Shown here piece by piece: positions 1 through 11,300 of a DNA stretch of 64,000 nt. The notes beneath the pieces were generated by a model that saw only the letters and a list, made by a program, of their open reading frames with translations, ran no database searches and had not been told where the DNA came from. The stretch is from Larimichthys crocea. Lineage: Eukaryota; Chordata; Actinopteri; Sciaenidae. Positions within the stretch are counted from its first letter, which is position 1. Every line of letters starts with the position of its first letter. The position numbers were made by a program, and so were the translations under genes. The stretch covers positions 4,887,811 to 4,951,810 of the forward strand of contig NC_040029.1 of the NCBI RefSeq assembly GCF_000972845.2. Direction: 5' to 3'.

Positions 1-279
1 AGGAAAAGAGCACATCACTGCCTAACTCCTTCAGTTTCACTTATATGAACATATAAGCATAGCCACTGAGGGCAAGTCAGTCAAGTTTACACTCCTCATC
101 TTAAAAGTTCTTTTCTAAAAGTGCAAACACACACCGGTCGGAGATGCAGAAGTATGGAATCGATCAGCTGTATGAGCCAAACGGGGTCATGTTAAAATGA
201 AATAATAGTCTGATCTTACATTTTTCTTGCTCATACCTCTGTCATCAACTGGCGAGGGTGCAAACTTTTTTTTTGGCAG
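1..279. other. Putative intron end upstream of the 280-455 exon
   Basis: No coding signal is seen here. The stretch ends in an uninterrupted T run followed by ggcag at 275-279, which is a good polypyrimidine tract and acceptor on the plus strand. It is read as the 3' end of an intron whose upstream exons lie outside the window. This is inference from the acceptor and the open frame that follows. Confidence 0.35.
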
Positions 280-455
280 GGACATGCATGAAGCCATCAA
301 GTGCATACTTCAGATGCCTTTTACAGGGGTCTTACTTTGAAAAGAGACGGCTGGAAAGGCAAAAGAAGAAAAGTATAAGGCTGGACGTGTATAATCAGTG
401 GACTCCTGAGGACTGCCAGTGGATTGCTGCGGAAGCAACTCAAGGACATAATTAA
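280..455 (+). CDS. Candidate last coding exon of an unidentified gene (C-terminus)
   Basis: A T-rich tract ending in CAG at 279 is followed by an open frame ending in TAA at 453-455. A second possible acceptor (ttttacag, 319-326) lies in the same frame and would start the exon at 327. The second half is a strongly charged segment with a run of Lys and Arg (EKRRLERQKKKS), then a Trp-rich polar tail ending WIAAEATQGHN, which is plausible for a basic amphipathic helix and a C-terminal tail. The downstream 1.27 kb carries no further exon and ends in a canonical poly(A) signal, so the layout fits a last exon plus 3'UTR. I do not recognise the protein family. A chance ORF of this length (58 codons from 280) is possible, so the call rests on agreement of acceptor, charge pattern and poly(A) signal. 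Confidence 0.35.
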
Positions 456-1740
456 CCATCAGTGCAAAAGCCACATGAGGACATAACTGAGGACTGTCCA
501 CAGCTATTAATTTAGGTACAGATGATGGGGAAACTCCCGCACTTGAGCGTCCAATGGTGTAACTTCATTATTCACTCAAGTCGGGGACTGATTTCCATGT
601 TACGGGCTGGAACCAGCCAAAAAACACAAATGATGTTACGTTCGAACTCATTTTAAGTCACAGATTGCCTAAAATGAGAGCGAAAAATCTTAAACCACAA
701 GAAACATTTAGATTTTAAAGGCAGTCGCCCACTTTTCGGGTGTTTCTTAATCACTTTTCACCACTTTCACACGTACAGACTTATGAATAATGTGAAAATG
801 AAGCAATCACCCCCCTTCCAGCTGTGTTTGCTTTAAAAAAAATGTGAGACAGATTTCATTTTTTCTTAACGGTGAAAATCTGCTGCTGTACTGTGAACTT
901 CTGGAAAGGGCACTAATCCCCTTTTGACTCCAGACAGATAAAATAAAATCCAGCAGATATGACTTGCTGAGGTGTGCGTTAGAGGATCTCTGGTAGAGAT
1001 GTTCTCTCTTTCCAAAGACTCATCGACACCCTCTCTCTTTCTGTTCCTGACAGTTTTCATTGCTCGACCTCTCTCTCCTGTTACAGGACTCTGAAACACA
1101 AGTCCAAAAATGCTACATTTCTATTTTGAGAGGAACAAAGGTCATTGCCCTGATGCTACTCTCAAATGTGAGTTTTTTTGGGGGGGGGACTTTGAAACAA
1201 AACCTTCTAAAAAAAACCTCTGATCCATAAATGTCAGTGTATAACCTTTTAGTGTTCAGTCAGTGTAAAATAAAACTTCATATTTTGAAGGATGCCCACT
1301 GGCTCCATGGTAAACAAACCTGTACACATCTATAAAAGCATCTAATGAAGCACTTCAGAAATTAAACGTCTTTGAGCTCCTGATCCCTCGTCATGTTCAT
1401 ATTTGGGTCGACTCCCCCATTAGTCCGCGCTCTACTTGTAAATCTTTCATTCACTTTGGGTCCGAGAAGGTAGCGGCTTTCCTTTCCGCTCGTAGTTTGA
1501 GCTGTTAAAAATTTCATGAGGAGCTCTTTCTGGTCCATTTTCTTAAAACCGATTCGACAAGAAGCGCAGTGCAGACAAAAGCGTAGGCGAGAAGAGAGTC
1601 TGTGTTCCTGAAACGGAGGAAAGAATGTGAGTGCGGTTCTCTATAATACATGGAGCCGCTTGTAATGCTGATGTACTGTTTAATAATTGTTATTAATTGT
1701 GGGTGCAGCCACAGTTTTAACAATAAAAGCTACTCTGGTG
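456..1740 (+). other. Candidate 3'UTR with poly(A) signal
   Basis: This is AT-rich noncoding sequence after the stop codon at 453-455. A canonical AATAAA lies at 1722-1727, followed within about 15 bases by a GT-rich stretch (ctctggtgg) and then a T run, as in vertebrate cleavage sites. An earlier AATAAA-like site occurs near 1268-1275 (ataaaataaaac) and could be an alternative signal. The assignment as a UTR depends on the 280-455 exon being real. Confidence 0.3.
1722..1727 (+). promoter_or_regulatory. Poly(A) signal AATAAA
   Basis: The canonical hexamer sits in caataaaagc and is followed by GT-rich and T-rich DNA. It would end the transcript carrying the 280-455 exon. AATAAA also occurs by chance in AT-rich DNA, so confidence is moderate. 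Confidence 0.4.
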
Positions 1741-2073
1741 GAACTTTATTTTAATACCTTTTTTTTTTTTTGGCAGAAAATAAATATTTCAGCTACACCA
1801 TCACTCAACAAATTGAGCTGAAAAAGTTATACTCCTTCATGGCAGTGGGGAGTGATTCCATTGCCAGATGACTCCCAGTAAATGATGTGATACAAAATCA
1901 CTCAAAATGATTAGAATAAGAAGCCAAAAGCATCCCACTTCCCAAAAAAAAAACACATTGGGTGGGCGGAGAGGGGTCCATTTGGTGAGTTGACGTGAAC
2001 GGCTGTGGCAGTCCACGGAGCAGAACCGAGAAGTAGGTCATCCTCATTGACCTCACACAATCAGCATACACTC

Positions 2074-2102
2074 TGTGTGGGTGTGTGTGTGTGGGTGTGT
2101 GT
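2074..2102. repeat. (GT)n-type microsatellite, interrupted
   Basis: A GT dinucleotide tract of about 29 bases is interrupted by GGG triplets. It lies in noncoding DNA. Confidence 0.9.
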
Positions 2103-3392
2103 CACTGTATGATTTGGCTGTTCCAATTCTCTCTTTGCTCACAGGAGGAGAGGGGAACACACAGCGGAACCAAACGAGAGAGAGCAAACCATCTGAAGAG
2201 TGTAAACATGACGATGTCAACGGCGTTAACCTTTTTCATAATGCCACATTTACGGACCGAACCCCGCCTGGTCATCGTTGGGCAATTTGGCCTCCCGGTG
2301 GACTTGAAACTGAAGGTCAAACATGACTTTGAAATTAAAATTTGGACATTTCGCCACTAAAGTTCAGCCCTTTGCAGCTTCTCGATGTTTAGAAGTTGCC
2401 CACAAACATCGTCGTCGACTTATGAATTATTGAAACTGACTTTTTTGTGAATATGAGTCCCCACCTCTCCGTACGTAACAACATCTTAACCTTTTGACAC
2501 CTTGTTTACCTCAATCTGTTGAAGAATTTTAAAAGATCCGTCCGCTGCTTATGGGATTTACAATTCAGAGGATCCATAATCTGCTTTCATAGCAGGAGCG
2601 GACAGCGCGCAACGAGAGATTAACCCCTCGACCTTGCAGAGAACCTTGTCGAGAACAAGTTGTGTTTTCGGGGTCATGTTATCCATGTCAAGGTCAACGT
2701 GAATTTAATCAACCATCGTCTCATCTCCCATACACTGTTATAGATGCAGCCACGAGGAAAAAGAGTTCTGATTCGCTCCCCCCGCCATGTGGAGCAAAGT
2801 CAAAATATTTCTCTACACTGTTTCCTTGCTAAATATTTGTCTTGGGCGCAGCTTGTAGGAAGTGCCTGATAAATCTTGCAATGCAAGTAGTGGAGGAAAT
2901 TCATTTTATGTAGTCCACTGCACACTTGCTTGCAGGTGTAGGTACTAGGAGTCCAATTAGGACAGAGGAAGAAAAAGTATACTTGGTGCCCAGAGCTAAA
3001 GCGAAAGAAGTCCAAACTCTACTTTTAGACAAGCGATAAAAAGCTCTTAGATGTCAAACTCAAAGGACTGTTGCATTTTCAGATCTCTCTCATCTTCTCA
3101 CATCCTTCCCTTCTCATCTTATCTCCTCTCCTCTAAACTCCCCCTCGTCTCCCCTTGCGCAGTACAACGCTGGGTTGTTACCAAGTTAACAACGCTAACT
3201 GTTGACACACGCCAAGTCTTTGTCTGATTCCAGACACCCTGCCACGTTGATCCCTAATCCGCTTCTTACCACACTGGCTGTGACCAATCGTGGCCTTTCA
3301 TGTTCTGAAGCGGTCAGTCACACCTAACAGGATTGGCTGGTCATAGTCCGGGGATGCCGGGGCTATTAGTGATTATGATAAAGGGTGACATT

Positions 3393-3414
3393 TGTGTGTG
3401 TGTGTGTGTGTGTG
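3393..3414. repeat. (TG)11 microsatellite
   Basis: This is an uninterrupted TG dinucleotide tract. A complementary-sense CA tract lies about 160 bases downstream (3572-3597), so the pair could fold as a long-range hairpin. Confidence 0.95.
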
Positions 3415-3571
3415 GCAGGGTCTGTCTGCTTGTGTGACCCAGATTGGGTATAGTGCTGCATGTGAAATTTGATGTGATGTTTGGGGAGCCAGAGATTATA
3501 AAAGGGGACGGGGGGACAGGGGGACAAGTCTGGTGTTGTCAAGGACATATTTCATCAGGGTGAATGATCTT

Positions 3572-3597
3572 CACACACACACACACACACACACACA
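3572..3597. repeat. (CA)13 microsatellite
   Basis: This is an uninterrupted CA tract, complementary in sense to the TG tract at 3393-3414. Confidence 0.95.
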
Positions 3598-6075
3598 GAT
3601 AACACACACAGTGCCAGTTATTGTTTCTGATACTGGGAGCTGATCCCGAAGGTCATTTCTATTTCACTTCTCCTCTTATTTGACTCATGACTTACTCATT
3701 TCGTGTTGCATTGACAGGGGAGGGACATAGATGCACTTTGTTCCCTCTGGGAAATGCCATTTGGCATGACGGAGGATTAACTGACGAGCACATGTGGGCT
3801 ATATTTCCTTTTAACACACTACAAATTGAGTTAATGCCTCTTTTTCCGTGATTACGACGCTGTAATGTTGCCTCCAAATATGTGCTTAGGATCCCCCTGG
3901 CGGACTTGAAAGCGATTAAATAATAGTTATTCCCCAAAGTACTAAATTATCATTGCATCTCTTGATGGGATAATGAAATGTTTTTTCGACATGAAAGCGG
4001 CCCCAGAGAGCTCCGAGATGAGGTAAGATAGTTTATGTATGAGCAGAGCATGCATCTGCATACAGGGCAGCTGCAGGGGAAGGGGGTCATGTGACTGAGG
4101 AATATCGCTCATTTGAAGTGAACGCTTTAGGTGTGTATGCTGCAGAGATATCCGTCTTATCTAGCTATTTTTGTGCAGTGTTTGAATCCTTAAAGTCCTT
4201 CTAAAGGTCTCAGTTCCAGACTGAAATAACTTGCTGAGATAGGGATTGTTTTCACATTGTGACCAAGGAGTTCTGTTTCCTCTTTGAAACCTGTTTCTTC
4301 GCACACGTGACCCGAGTTTAACCCCGGCATGCCTTAAAATGACCTTTCTCCATACAGCGGTGCGTGTCATAACACCTAACACATGGGCAGCTTTGGAATA
4401 TGCTTACAATTACACACAAACCGTTGCATTTCTTGAGTATGAACAACGAGAACGAAGCGATGCTTGACATGATCCGAGGGGAAGGAATGTCAAAAAAAAA
4501 AAAACACGGCGATATTGAACTCCAAAATGATGTGATGTGACCGGGCCGATGTCCAAAAAAGAAACCCCTCATCACATATCAGATGGCTGCGACATGTCTT
4601 CAAACTCAAGAGAGGAGAATAACTAAAAGATGTCTGATACCTGTGAGAATGAAGTGAAGTTCTGCAAGGAAGTTAGGAAGCATGATACTCAAACACTGCA
4701 AATCATGTGGGAGACCATTTTTGGACCCTCCCGGCATGTTTTTAGAAAAGCATAATCAGGTGTTCTACTGCAAAATGGGCAATGATGATATATTTATAGC
4801 TCAAATGTTAGGTCTTGGGTAATACCGCACTTGAAATATGTAAAGTGGTCTACTGTAAACGTTGATAACCGCGTAGGGAAAAAAAAGTTTGAGGAACCAC
4901 TTATCCTCTCCGCAGGACTGCACAAGCTGCCAAGTCTGGCTGAAGCGATGGTGTTCATTGTCACAAGTAACCAAGGCAACGTTGCACTTTCATCTTATTC
5001 GGTTGGTGATTAAAGAACGCAGTGGGGTGAATGAAATGAACTGAACTGGGGTGGAAACAGGGGCAAGGATGAGAAGAGGGGGAAAAAAAATCCAGTCTGT
5101 CTTTTTTCTTTCTTTCTTTGAAGGATGTTTACATAGCAATTAGCAGTTTGCCGCCTAAAGCGGCTGAATTTGACGCTTTGGAGATCGAATTAACCGATTT
5201 AGGGAGAGATAAGGGTCTCGCAAAGGGTGCACCTTTTCCCTGCTGCCGAGTTTGAACAAACTGACACATGTGTCCCACGCAGGAAGAAGAAATGACAATG
5301 CTGCCATCGCTATATTTGTCTACATGGTTCCCACAGTCAATCTTCAGGTTGAGGAGGGAGGGGGAGGAAAAAAAAAAAAAAAAGAGATCTGAGAGCCGAG
5401 ATGCTTTTCTCGAGCCTGCCCAGGCTGACAATGCCACTGAAACATGTCAAGGGAAACAGGAAAAGAATCAAGCAACAATGCTATTGTTGCTATATTGGTC
5501 GGCATCGTGACAACTACAAACCACACTTCAGACAAAGCCTTTCCGTGCTTCCTCGTCACTGTTTGTCGAAGAAAACGTAGGATAATGGCAACTTTATTTT
5601 TAGAACAAAGCACTATATGTGATCTCCACAATGACTTTTAGTCATATCTGTTAGTTTTCTACAAAACTTCAACTTCTTTTCTTTTCTTCAACAACTTTTA
5701 GCCCAAAAAACGTCAGTCAGAAATGTCAGGATGCGGCCACAACACTCGCACATGCTTCCATTTAGCGTAATTTCTTTGGTCAAAAGCTACGCACATCATC
5801 TCCAGCCATAAACTGCAGCCTCCCTTCCTTGGGTTACCCATTGTTTCGCAGATCAAATGCCCGAAACCTGGATTTCCTCGATCCCTATGACCCCGTTGCA
5901 GGTGAGAAGGATCAGTGGTGGCACTGAGCCCGTGGCTGCCAGCTGTCGAGCGCACGAAGAATACGGACTGAGCACGCCTCGGCACACAGATGAATAACGT
6001 GACCTCTGGGTAGGCTCGTAAAGAAAAACACAGTTGTACAAATGAGAATGTTACAAATGGATGTGGGGGTGTTTT

Positions 6076-6094
6076 ACACACACACACACACACA
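6076..6094. repeat. (AC)n microsatellite
   Basis: This is a perfect AC tract of 19 bases in noncoding DNA that is generally rich in CACAC motifs (6070-6380). Confidence 0.9.
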
Positions 6095-7085
6095 ATTTAG
6101 AAAGCCAGCTTAATGTGTTCCCTCTCCTCTAGCTGTCAAACTTCCTCCTCTCCCATTAAGTGCAAAAAAGACCAAACAGGACCTTTAAAGCCACTCATCC
6201 TCACCCACACTTATAGCACTCAAGTACACACACATTTTATGCATCCCTCAAGGCACTGTCTCCCTTCTTTATGCATCCTGGGCTTGAAGCAACCACCAAA
6301 ACACACAGTTTTTGAAAATTGGGTCACACAAAACAGACTCTAACACACACAGCATAACCCCCCTACCCCCACACACAGCCACTCTAATGACTTTAATGTC
6401 CTTTTTTGGTTAATATGCAAAAGTGTCACGGTCGATACCTGTGAAGTATCAACGAGGACGCAACCATTCCAGAAAATTCATCACATCCAACTCTAAATTA
6501 TGGAATCAAACATTTTAGAGGCGAAACGTGGAGGATAAATCACAAAGTTGAAGTTTTTCCTAAGCCGAAGTTGACAAAGAGATGACACGTCCGCAATAAA
6601 TCAGCAATAAACACCTCCTTCATGATCATACAAACCACAGACTCCTCTTATCTATAAATTCAGCAACTGTTCTCTTGCAGAAAGTTTTTCTCCTAGACCA
6701 TGATACAGATGGCTCCGTTGCACTTTATTGGCTGAGTCCCCCAAGCCACTGCTCTATCATTATCATTCCAGTAATGCTGGCACTCAACGCTCAGCTCCTC
6801 ATTTCCACAGAGAATACAGTCGGTGCTGAGATGGAGGGTGAAAAGCATGCGGGAATCCCCCAGGGGACTCACAGACTTAAGTAAACTAAGAGGAACACAA
6901 ACTCCCCCACTGAGCGAGGCCCCCCCCCTCATCCTCCCCATTTCATACAGCAAGCATAAGAAAACAAAACAAGCTCCTCACCCCTCCTCTTACCTTCCAC
7001 ATGATTAAAATCCCATCATCCACAAACAAAGTGAAAAAGAGAGGAAAGAGAGAGAGAGGTGGGGGGACAGAGAATGGAGGCTATC

Positions 7086-7205
7086 TTTGGCTCTCTCTCT
7101 CTCTCTGTCTGTCTCTCTCTCTCTCCTCTGTGGGACGCCGTGACAGCAGCAGCGGCACTGGCGGGCAGAAGCAGAGGCGAGCGGCGAGCTTGGGAGCCAG
7201 TGAGG
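7086..7205 (+). promoter_or_regulatory. CT tract followed by CpG-richer block; possible promoter or 5'UTR exon
   Basis: A CT dinucleotide tract (about 7091-7125) leads into a block with seven CpGs in about 56 bases (around 7136-7191), unusual against the CpG-poor surroundings. The block ends at a fair splice donor (gagCCA|GTGAGG near 7200). Pyrimidine-rich initiators followed by GC-rich 5'UTRs are common in vertebrate promoters. No TATA box or downstream coding exon was identified, so a random CpG cluster cannot be excluded. Confidence 0.25.
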
Positions 7206-7290
7206 ATGTGGATATGTCTCCGTGGCTGTGTCATCACCTCTCATGACATGTTTCCTCCCCTGCCTGTGTAAGCCTTTCCATCCTGACCCA

Positions 7291-7292
<2 letters not shown>

Positions 7293-7330
<38 letters not shown>
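7293..7330. repeat. (AG)19 microsatellite
   Basis: This is a perfect AG tract of 38 bases. A CT tract of opposite sense lies about 170-200 bases upstream (7091-7125). Confidence 0.95.
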
Positions 7331-7331
<1 letters not shown>

Positions 7332-8131
7332 AGGGACAAACTAGTGCACCGCCCCCCACTCTGTATCCCCTCCTCCTCCGTCCATCCCTCCCTCTTCTGT
7401 TTCCCTGTATTCAAATCTGCCAGTAGGCTGCCCTGTCTCTGAGTAAGTAGGCCAATCACTTGAACCCATGGGGGTGGAGTCTGTGTCTGCATGTATGAGT
7501 TTGCAGTCGGATGTGTCATACAGACACTCCGTGTCTGTGTGGTGCATGTCTGCTTTTTCATGCTTACATGCTCACTCGCATGCAAACTCATATGTGGATG
7601 CGTGTGCGTACACATGTATGCGGTCCAAAGTTGTGCTTTAAGGGTCCCTTTAACAGTTAATTCTCAAATCAAATTGAATGTCAATTAATAGCCAGGCATG
7701 AGCAAATAAAGATCCGGGGAACGTGACATGAATGTCCTGCATTTCTTTTCAGCTGACGCCAATATATGATGGTTTGCAATCACTTTGCTCTGTATTTAAT
7801 ACCCACAATGGAGCTGTGACATTCTAGTGAATAGAAGACTTATGTGACCACATCTTTACAAGGCCCCGTTCTCAATCACATCACATACATAAACTCATAA
7901 CGCCGTTGCTCTGAGTTAATATTTTGAAGGTCGCTAATTCATTCCATTCCAGGTTATCTTTTAGTGTAATTCATTTGGTTTATGCAGGATTGAAGTGTCG
8001 TATATTCAGTGGTGATGCAGTTGAAGATGGTTGAAGAAAAACTGTTGGCCAGATTCTTACAAAACTTGGGTGCTGCGCAGGCAAAGCAATACACACGGAT
8101 ACACAAATGACTAATGCGAATAATTTTTCAC

Positions 8132-8137
8132 TTTATT
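8132..8137 (-). promoter_or_regulatory. Poly(A) signal AATAAA (minus strand)
   Basis: The plus strand reads TTTATT, giving AATAAA on the minus strand. It begins 39 bases after the stop codon of the candidate exon at 8176-8322, a normal position for a short 3'UTR. Confidence 0.45.
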
Positions 8138-8175
8138 TAACGCCGTGAGATGAGCAAATTGTAACACAGATCCTT

Positions 8176-8322
8176 TCAGCGGTTGCGCTTGCAGATTTTC
8201 ACATCGAAGACTGGACGTTTTGGCTTCGGTGGAGGTCTGCGCGCTCTCCGAGTGCCCATCAGTTGATGCAGATGTTTCACATTAAAAGCCCACAAAGAAA
8301 GAGAGGAATAGTGACCTTGTAG
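8176..8322 (-). CDS. Candidate last coding exon of an unidentified basic protein (C-terminus)
   Basis: On the minus strand the acceptor ctcttcccgcag is followed by 48 open codons and TGA. The C-terminal half is very basic and proline-rich (GTRRARRPPPKPKRP), preceded by an aliphatic/aromatic segment (WAFNVKHLHQLM) and followed by a tail with a single Cys (FDVKICKRNR). A canonical AATAAA lies just downstream. Acceptor, continuous frame, biased composition and poly(A) signal together make this one of the best exon candidates in the window. Such tails occur in secreted heparin-binding factors and in nuclear proteins, but I do not recognise the family and propose no function. Upstream exons would lie at higher coordinates. 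The candidate exon at 24460-24679, on the same strand, could belong to it. Confidence 0.4.
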   Translation of the reverse strand, partial: LQGHYSSLSLWAFNVKHLHQLMGTRRARRPPPKPKRPVFDVKICKRNR

Positions 8323-11300
8323 CTGCGGGAAGAGTTTTAATTTGAAACATCTGAGCTGGAAGTGTTGAGACCATTGACAGTAGCCTACATTCCTTTCATT
8401 TCATACCAGACTTATCGCAATTATGGTTTGGAATTATTTTTTGAAAGCTCAAATAGATTTGACTTGGCATCTAATAGTAGGGAAAGTGCCTGAAAACCAA
8501 ACAAACATAGATGTCATCCATCTCATGACTTGAACGTGGCATGAATACAAACCGGACCAAAAGAAAAACAGCAACGAAAAGTAGAAGTTTGATAGCAAAC
8601 ATCATCAATAACAATTTTAAATGGAATGAAATCAGTAAATGTGATAAATTGTACACATTAAAAACCCTTTTCCAAGTGAAGGCCTCTGCAGTTGAGGTAA
8701 ATACAGGCCTATATTTGTGAATATCAACTTTCATCCGTCTCCTCCTCTGCATCCACAACACGTCCTCAGCAGCAACTCACCCTGTAAGTTTTTAATGTGT
8801 CCCTGCTGTCTCTCCCTCTACCTTGAAACTTCAGCTGTTTTGGATGCTACCCATAAAATCAACCCCCCCTTTTTTTTTTATGCGACCCACAAGGAAAAGC
8901 AGCTTAAATTAATCTCCGAGATGCAAGTCAGTGATTTAACCTCCCACACAAGGCACGACGCCCTACCATAGCTGCAATCTTTGATCAAAAATCTTCAGCA
9001 TTCATCGGCTGTCTCATTGTAAACTCTACCTCTCCATCATGTCTGATTCATTGTGTACGGTGCTCTTAGTCCAGGCAGTTGCACATAATGGAAAGCAGCA
9101 TGAAGCCAAAAGAAAGAGTAATCATCAGCCCTAACCATTCAGATCTTTACAGTCCATGTGATGTGAAAGCTTTGAACGCTGGCGGCTCATTGGTAGATAG
9201 ATCCCAAATAATCCCTGACATTTCGCCCTATGGGAGTGAGTCTGGTAGAAGTGTAGAACATGGCTCTTAATTCAGAAAAGGGTTATGGGTTTAATTCCAT
9301 CTTGTATTCTGGACTTGCAGGGGTGGCACTTTTTAGCCCCAAATTAAGTTTTACGCATCAATGCACTGTTTGCTTGGGTCTGATAGGTTCCAGAAAGCAT
9401 GTCCAGAACCGAATGCGCCACTAAAATGCCAAGCACTGGCCCGAGATTTCAATTAGATAAAGTATTTTTGGAATTCCTGTAAGGTCGATTAAAATGTGCT
9501 TTTGCAACTTTAGCTTTAAGGTCTGAAATGGAGGTCATTTAGTGAGTTCAAAGAAGAAAAAACTCTTTCTAAAGTTTAAAAAATTCCAATGATAAGAGTG
9601 AGTTATACTATAGCTATATCTATACTGTGTCTATATAGGTATTGATGGCTTGTTCATTAAAAACAGCTTGTTCTTGTTGGTGTGCCTACAATATGTTCAT
9701 GTGTAGTATTTGGATGTGTGTGTGTGCTGTAGTGGGAATTGTGGCTGTGTGTTTCTGGCGGTTGGAGTGGGATCAGTCGAGGTGAGGCCGCTGCTAAAGA
9801 ATGCTCTTCTGGAAAGGGACAAGGAAAGAGTTTCCATCTCGGGTCAGTTCTCAGCAAAGGCAAGGCCACTAACTTTCCGAACACTCTAGTCCACCAATAC
9901 ATACATTGTTCCCTAACCACTGCAAGAAGCAAAACACAGGCACATATATAGTTAGAGTATGAATTATGAAAAATATGTCTATATTTTTTGCACTGACAAT
10001 AGATTGAGTTGAGTCGTGAAACTGGAAAGTATGCTGCATGTCTGAAGGTCGTGCTTTCAAACTGAGCGAGACAGGCTCACGGAATAGCTGTAGGCAAATG
10101 AATCAAGTTTCATATTTTCTATCAAAATATGAAACAAATCACCTCTGGTTCTAGGTGACAAACTGAACTACGAAGGTACAGGTATGCTGAAAAAGAACTA
10201 GACAACTAGACAAGAGTGGCTCCCCTTGCTGTGACCACACTCAGAAGTGGGGTGACAAGCCATCTGTGGTGGGAAAGAAGTCAAGAATAGTAGGGGTTGT
10301 GGCAGTGTGGCTTTAGAGAGAACTTTTTAAAGAGAACTCTGTTTACTTTCTCACCTCTATGTGACTGGCCGGTGGCTGCATGAGGCGGAGGAAATGTTAG
10401 ATTCTCGGTTGTGAAAAGTAACCAAAATTATTGGGTGCAGTCCCTCCAGTTCTGATGTTTGCAATGATGCGGTTGCAGAAAACTTTTTGAACCATCCAAC
10501 AAGCTTCACTGTTCACTCCGGAGAGCACTGCAGCTATAGAAAGCACACACTAATAGGCAAAACACAAGAATCCAATTAGGGAAACATCTTCACTAATTGG
10601 ACGGGCTGCGATTTCAATCAGCATAACCAAATAAAGAAGACCTAAAAAAAAAAAATGGAACTAAGTCACAAAAAGAAGTTTCTATTGAACACTAAAAGCT
10701 GGACTTGCCCACGCACCAAAGTTGTTGCCAAGGTTGCCGTTGCCTACCCATGACTTAACATCTGAATCAAATCATTGTCCAATAACAGACCATACAACAA
10801 AAGAAAACACTGCAAAGAAATATAACAATGCATCTCAACGAAATCCTGAAGACCACATACTCCACAAAAAGCAATTATAAACTCTTTCATCAAAGCTTTA
10901 TCTGCAGGGAGTCAGTTGAGGAGCCTCGATTTTCTACAACTCCATTGATCCCACAATACACAGAGTCATTGCATTAGCAGTCCTTCAGTTATTTCTCACC
11001 TTGGAGGTAATCCAACAGCACTCTTCAGAATTAAAGCAAGCAGCCACAAGGCCTCTTCATTCATTCAAGTTTCTCAGCGGATGCATTAGCTTAAGCTTTT
11101 TCAAACGTCCTCGAACTCAATACTGCGACTGTTTTTCACCTTGAACTATATGTTCCCGTCTCGCCCCCCGGTGATATTTCGACTGTGCTTTAAATGACAT
11201 TGTGCAAATCGAGACGGAGGGTATTGAGTTCATAATCATAATGACTTAAAAGCACAATGGACACTGATCTATTATTATATTTTATTTTAGAATACGGGTC

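Larger units (their letters stand above)
1741..8110. other. Intergenic stretch between two converging candidate genes
   Basis: No supportable coding exon is seen. ORFs up to 126 codons occur on both strands but overlap dinucleotide repeats, lack splice context and show no recognisable domain. The stretch contains several microsatellites (listed separately) and a short CpG-richer block at 7086-7205. The rest is unremarkable AT-leaning DNA. Confidence 0.6.
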
